64,000 nt of DNA from Flavobacterium sp. GTDB taxonomy: Bacteria > Bacteroidota > Bacteroidia > Flavobacteriales > Flavobacteriaceae. The translations under genes and the position numbers were made by a program. Positions 61,517 through 64,000 of this stretch are shown here, piece by piece. Location: the NCBI RefSeq assembly GCF_024642105.1, contig NZ_JAHEBT010000052.1, positions 124,001-188,000 on the forward strand, given 5' to 3'. Position 1 is the stretch's first letter; the number at the start of each line of letters is the position of its first letter. The notes under the pieces were generated by a model, which made no database searches, was not told the DNA's origin, and saw nothing but the letters and a program-made list of their open reading frames with translations.

Positions 61517-62407
61517 CTATCTTAAAAATTTGTCAAATATATAAACTAATTGTAACAAAGTAATATACGAAACACTTACTAACATTAACGTTCTCGCCGC
61601 TTTAGCAGTTCGTAGTTGATACAATCGCACAGCATAAAACAACATCCAAACGCCAAGCAAAAACACAAGAACCGCAGCAATTGGTGTACTATATAATTGC
61701 CCTGTATATCCCAAAACGGGTAAAAGTGATGCAATTATCAACCAAATCGTATACAAAATAATCTGTAATGCCGTTCCTTTATCTTTTTTCCCTGTTGGCA
61801 ACATAAAAAACCCTGCCTTTTCATAATCTTCGTATAAAAACCACCCAATTGCCCAAAAATGAGGAAATTGCCAAAAAAACTGAATTAAAAATAAGTTTCC
61901 TGCTTCAATTCCAAAATTACCCGTTGCCGCCACCCATCCTAACATAAACGGAATGGCTCCCGGAAAAGCTCCGACAAATACAGACAAAGAGGTAACTGTT
62001 TTTAAGGGTGTATAAACACTTGTGTATAAAAAAATAGAAATCGCCCCAAACATAGCTGTTTTAGGATTGATTGTATACAACAAAAAGATCCCGATTATCG
62101 TCAACAAACTAGCAATTGCCAAAGCAACATTAGGCTGCATTCTACCTGCAGGAATTGGTCGGTTTTTAGTTCTGTCCATCAAGGCATCTAAATCTTTTTC
62201 AATCACTTGATTAAAAGCATTAGAAGCGCCCACCATACAATATCCTCCAATTGTCAATTTTAATAATACAATCCAATTGAAAGTCGCAAAATCTGCTTCG
62301 CCAAGTACAAAACCTGCTATAGAAGAAAAAACCACACTAATGGCCAAACCAGCCTTAGTGATTGCTTTAAAATCGACATAAATGGATTTAAGAGAAATTG
62401 TACTCAA
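61517..62407 (-). CDS. ctaB: Protoheme IX farnesyltransferase (heme O synthase)
   Basis: 297 residues from the TTG at 62407, giving (M)STISLKSIYVDFKAITKAG, the usual family start; a TTG 11 codons upstream is possible and there is no ATG near. Seven to nine membrane helices, with NAFNQVIEKDLDALMDRTKNRP (the N-D-x-x-D prenyl-diphosphate motif) and YTPLKTVTSLSVFVGAFPGA. It farnesylates heme B to heme O for the oxidase. First gene of the oxidase cluster. Confidence 0.95.
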   Translation of the reverse strand: MSTISLKSIYVDFKAITKAGLAISVVFSSIAGFVLGEADFATFNWIVLLKLTIGGYCMVGASNAFNQVIEKDLDALMDRTKNRPIPAGRMQPNVALAIASLLTIIGIFLLYTINPKTAMFGAISIFLYTSVYTPLKTVTSLSVFVGAFPGAIPFMLGWVAATGNFGIEAGNLFLIQFFWQFPHFWAIGWFLYEDYEKAGFFMLPTGKKDKGTALQIILYTIWLIIASLLPVLGYTGQLYSTPIAAVLVFLLGVWMLFYAVRLYQLRTAKAARTLMLVSVSYITLLQLVYIFDKFLR

Positions 62408-62501
62408 TGTATTTGGTATAAAACTGGCGCGAAGATACAAATAAGATTACAGAATGTGGAACCTGAATTTTAGATTTTTTGACAAATAAAAAATAGAAAA
62501 A

Positions 62502-63641
62502 TTAATTTTCTCCTTTATCAAAAGTAAGAAACAAATACAGGCTTAAAAGCAGAATTATAATTTCGAAAACTAATAAAGAAGTCACAATTCCGACAGCATC
62601 AGCTAAAAATCCTAATATTACAGCAGGAATCCCAAAACCAACATAACCAAAAAACATGTAACCCGAAACAGCGCGCGCTTTTTGGCTACCACCTAAATCA
62701 GCAATTATAGCTAATCCTCCTTGGTAACTAAACCCGTAAGCTGCTGAACCAATAAAAGCTGTACCTAATAAGACTATTGGTAAAATCCCTAAATAGGATC
62801 CCAAAATCACTAAACCAAAACCAAAAGGAATAAGGGCAAATCCTATTTTAAGACTTGTCTTAGGCTGGAATCTTTTTCGAATAAACGGCTGCATAAAACC
62901 ACCTGTCCAATTAATTAGAACCAAACAAAATCCAGCATAAGCTGTCAAATGGAATATAGCCAATTGAGTAGGAATAATTGCAATAACTACTCCTGTGGTT
63001 GCCCAACAAATCGCGATGGACAAATTAACTGGAAATGACCCTTTAGGAAAATAAGGCAATCGAACCAAATTACCTCCTATTGGCGGTAACTTAGGAAGAG
63101 AAAAAGCCAATACAACTCCTGTAATTGTAATTACAATAGCAACAAAATAAGTGATAGGTAAATACGTAAAATGGATTAACAAAGCGATACTTGTCATAAA
63201 AGCTCCTCCACTAAAACCAATTGCTGTTGCCATTGAAGTAGCATTAGCCGCACGGACAGAGGCATTCACATCTTTAGAAACGATTTCTGAAATATAAGCT
63301 GTTCCTGTTCCCATGCTTAATGCCAAAGCTACTCCTTGAAAGAATCGAGCAAAAATCAAAGCATAAACCGTTGGAAATACCGTTATCGTAAGATTCGAAG
63401 CTAAGGCCAAAAACAAGCTAAAAAGCAAAACTGGTTTCCTTCCTATTCGATCCGAAATACCTCCTAAAAAAACATAACAAGGCAACATCCCTAAAATATA
63501 AGTCGCCAATACCAATGCTGTCTGACCATTATTGAATCCCGCCACCTCAGCATACGGTCTAAAAAGCGGCATCGATATGTTAACCGCCAAAGTAATCAAG
63601 AAGAGCGCAAACGATATGATGGAGGTAGGTTGTAATCTCAT
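62502..63641 (-). CDS. MFS transporter
   Basis: 379 residues from the ATG at 63641. Twelve hydrophobic segments. The conserved loop after helix 2 reads GGISDRIGRKPVLL, the MFS signature. Helix 5 contains GFSGGAFMTS. The family resembles sugar or drug efflux carriers; the substrate is unknown. It follows the VanZ terminator and is alone. Confidence 0.9.
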   Translation of the reverse strand: MRLQPTSIISFALFLITLAVNISMPLFRPYAEVAGFNNGQTALVLATYILGMLPCYVFLGGISDRIGRKPVLLFSLFLALASNLTITVFPTVYALIFARFFQGVALALSMGTGTAYISEIVSKDVNASVRAANATSMATAIGFSGGAFMTSIALLIHFTYLPITYFVAIVITITGVVLAFSLPKLPPIGGNLVRLPYFPKGSFPVNLSIAICWATTGVVIAIIPTQLAIFHLTAYAGFCLVLINWTGGFMQPFIRKRFQPKTSLKIGFALIPFGFGLVILGSYLGILPIVLLGTAFIGSAAYGFSYQGGLAIIADLGGSQKARAVSGYMFFGYVGFGIPAVILGFLADAVGIVTSLLVFEIIILLLSLYLFLTFDKGEN

Positions 63642-63657
63642 AATTTTCAATGTATAA

Positions 63658-63680
63658 AAAATCCCACCGAAGTGGGATTT
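63658..63680 (-). terminator. Terminator after the VanZ-like gene
   Basis: AAATCCCAC-CGAA-GTGGGATTT; on the minus strand a T-rich run follows. Confidence 0.8.
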
Positions 63681-63686
63681 GTATTT

Positions 63687-64000
63687 TTATTCTTTAATGG
63701 ATTTTTTTCTTATTCTTTTAGCAAAAAGCACCAAGACAAATGCTAAGATTGCACCCGTAAGATTAGCCAAAACATCAAAAAAATCTCCACTTCTAGTTGT
63801 GGTCAATTTATTTTGCAAAACTTCAATTCCTATTCCAAATAGTAAAGAAAAGCAAAAAGCAACTACAAGAAGCTTCAATTGATTCTTTTTTTTAACTTGT
63901 TTTTTGAAAAACAAAAACCAAAGTATCGTAAAAACAAAATGAAAAAAAGCGTGAACTAATTTATCTAAATTTGGAATGTTAACTGTTGGAATATCATTAG
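63687..64000 (-). CDS. VanZ-like membrane protein, 5' end outside the window
   Basis: The frame stays open to the right edge: residues before 63914 read NIPNLDKLVHAFFHFVFTIL and lead into FFKKQVKKKNQ. Hydrophobic helices alternate with IGIEVLQNKLTTTRSGDF and FDVLANLTGAIL, the end of the VanZ-like family. VanZ raises teicoplanin resistance in enterococci; most relatives have unknown roles. The start is off the edge. Confidence 0.85.
   Translation of the reverse strand, partial: NDIPTVNIPNLDKLVHAFFHFVFTILWFLFFKKQVKKKNQLKLLVVAFCFSLLFGIGIEVLQNKLTTTRSGDFFDVLANLTGAILAFVLVLFAKRIRKKSIKE

Overview
The window is a chromosomal segment of a Bacteroidota bacterium, almost certainly a Flavobacterium or a close relative. 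The reasons are an AT-rich base composition, three spatially separate type IX secretion (T9SS) parts (a Plug/DUF5103 protein, a PorP/SprF protein and a very large cargo with a type B C-terminal sorting signal), promoters of the flavobacterial TTG-N17-23-TAnnTTTG type, start sites without Shine-Dalgarno sequences, and many protein families typical of this group (DUF6089, DUF4403, GH3, FolK fused to a deoxynucleoside kinase). The genus is inferred from sequence character only.

Layout. 1-7900: end of a methyltransferase, T9SS plug, apaG, pruA, rsmG, a fatty acid desaturase, an aspartate-type aminotransferase and a VOC protein. 8000-14300: a U32 family enzyme, a YefM/YoeB toxin-antitoxin pair, a Cys-rich secreted DUF6370-like protein coupled to a Crp/Fnr regulator, pirin and FMN reductase, fabD, and a second, unclassified toxin-antitoxin-like pair between two near-identical terminators. 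14300-19000: galE and a DegT-type aminotransferase, kdtA, an Ala-rich lipoprotein, a DUF1508 protein and tRNA-Leu and tRNA-Gly. 19100-32000: mutS, a DUF1573 protein, a SpoU methyltransferase, the T9SS cargo, folK-dNK, sppA, DUF2797 and GH3. 32000-40900: serB, then clpX, clpP and tig, a holin-like protein, a hydrolase, pdxJ, a CBS protein and nadK.

41000-47800 is an envelope-building run on the + strand: DUF6089, uppS, bamA, two ompH/skp genes and murI, which joins lipid carrier synthesis, outer membrane protein insertion with its chaperones, and peptidoglycan precursor supply. 47800-57300: gamma carbonic anhydrase, PorP/SprF, a NifU-type Fe-S scaffold, a DUF255 protein, tsaB, an efflux adaptor with its TolC partner, and DUF4403. 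57300-62400 is a minus-strand cytochrome oxidase cluster: ctaB, two subunit III genes, subunit IV, a Cys-less SCO-like protein, SCO, DUF420 and a small CxxC membrane protein. The window ends with an MFS transporter and a partial VanZ-like gene.

Most of the segment is ordinary housekeeping core genome without prophage, insertion sequence, CRISPR array or rRNA. The points most worth a second look are the toxin-antitoxin-like cassette between duplicated terminators (13744-14335), the DUF2797 protein that looks like a zinc ribbon joined to a GIY-YIG-type core, the two unexplained proteins in the oxidase cluster, the long-tailed OmpH, and several structured intergenic repeats (4251-4364, 29397-29516, 33474-33618).
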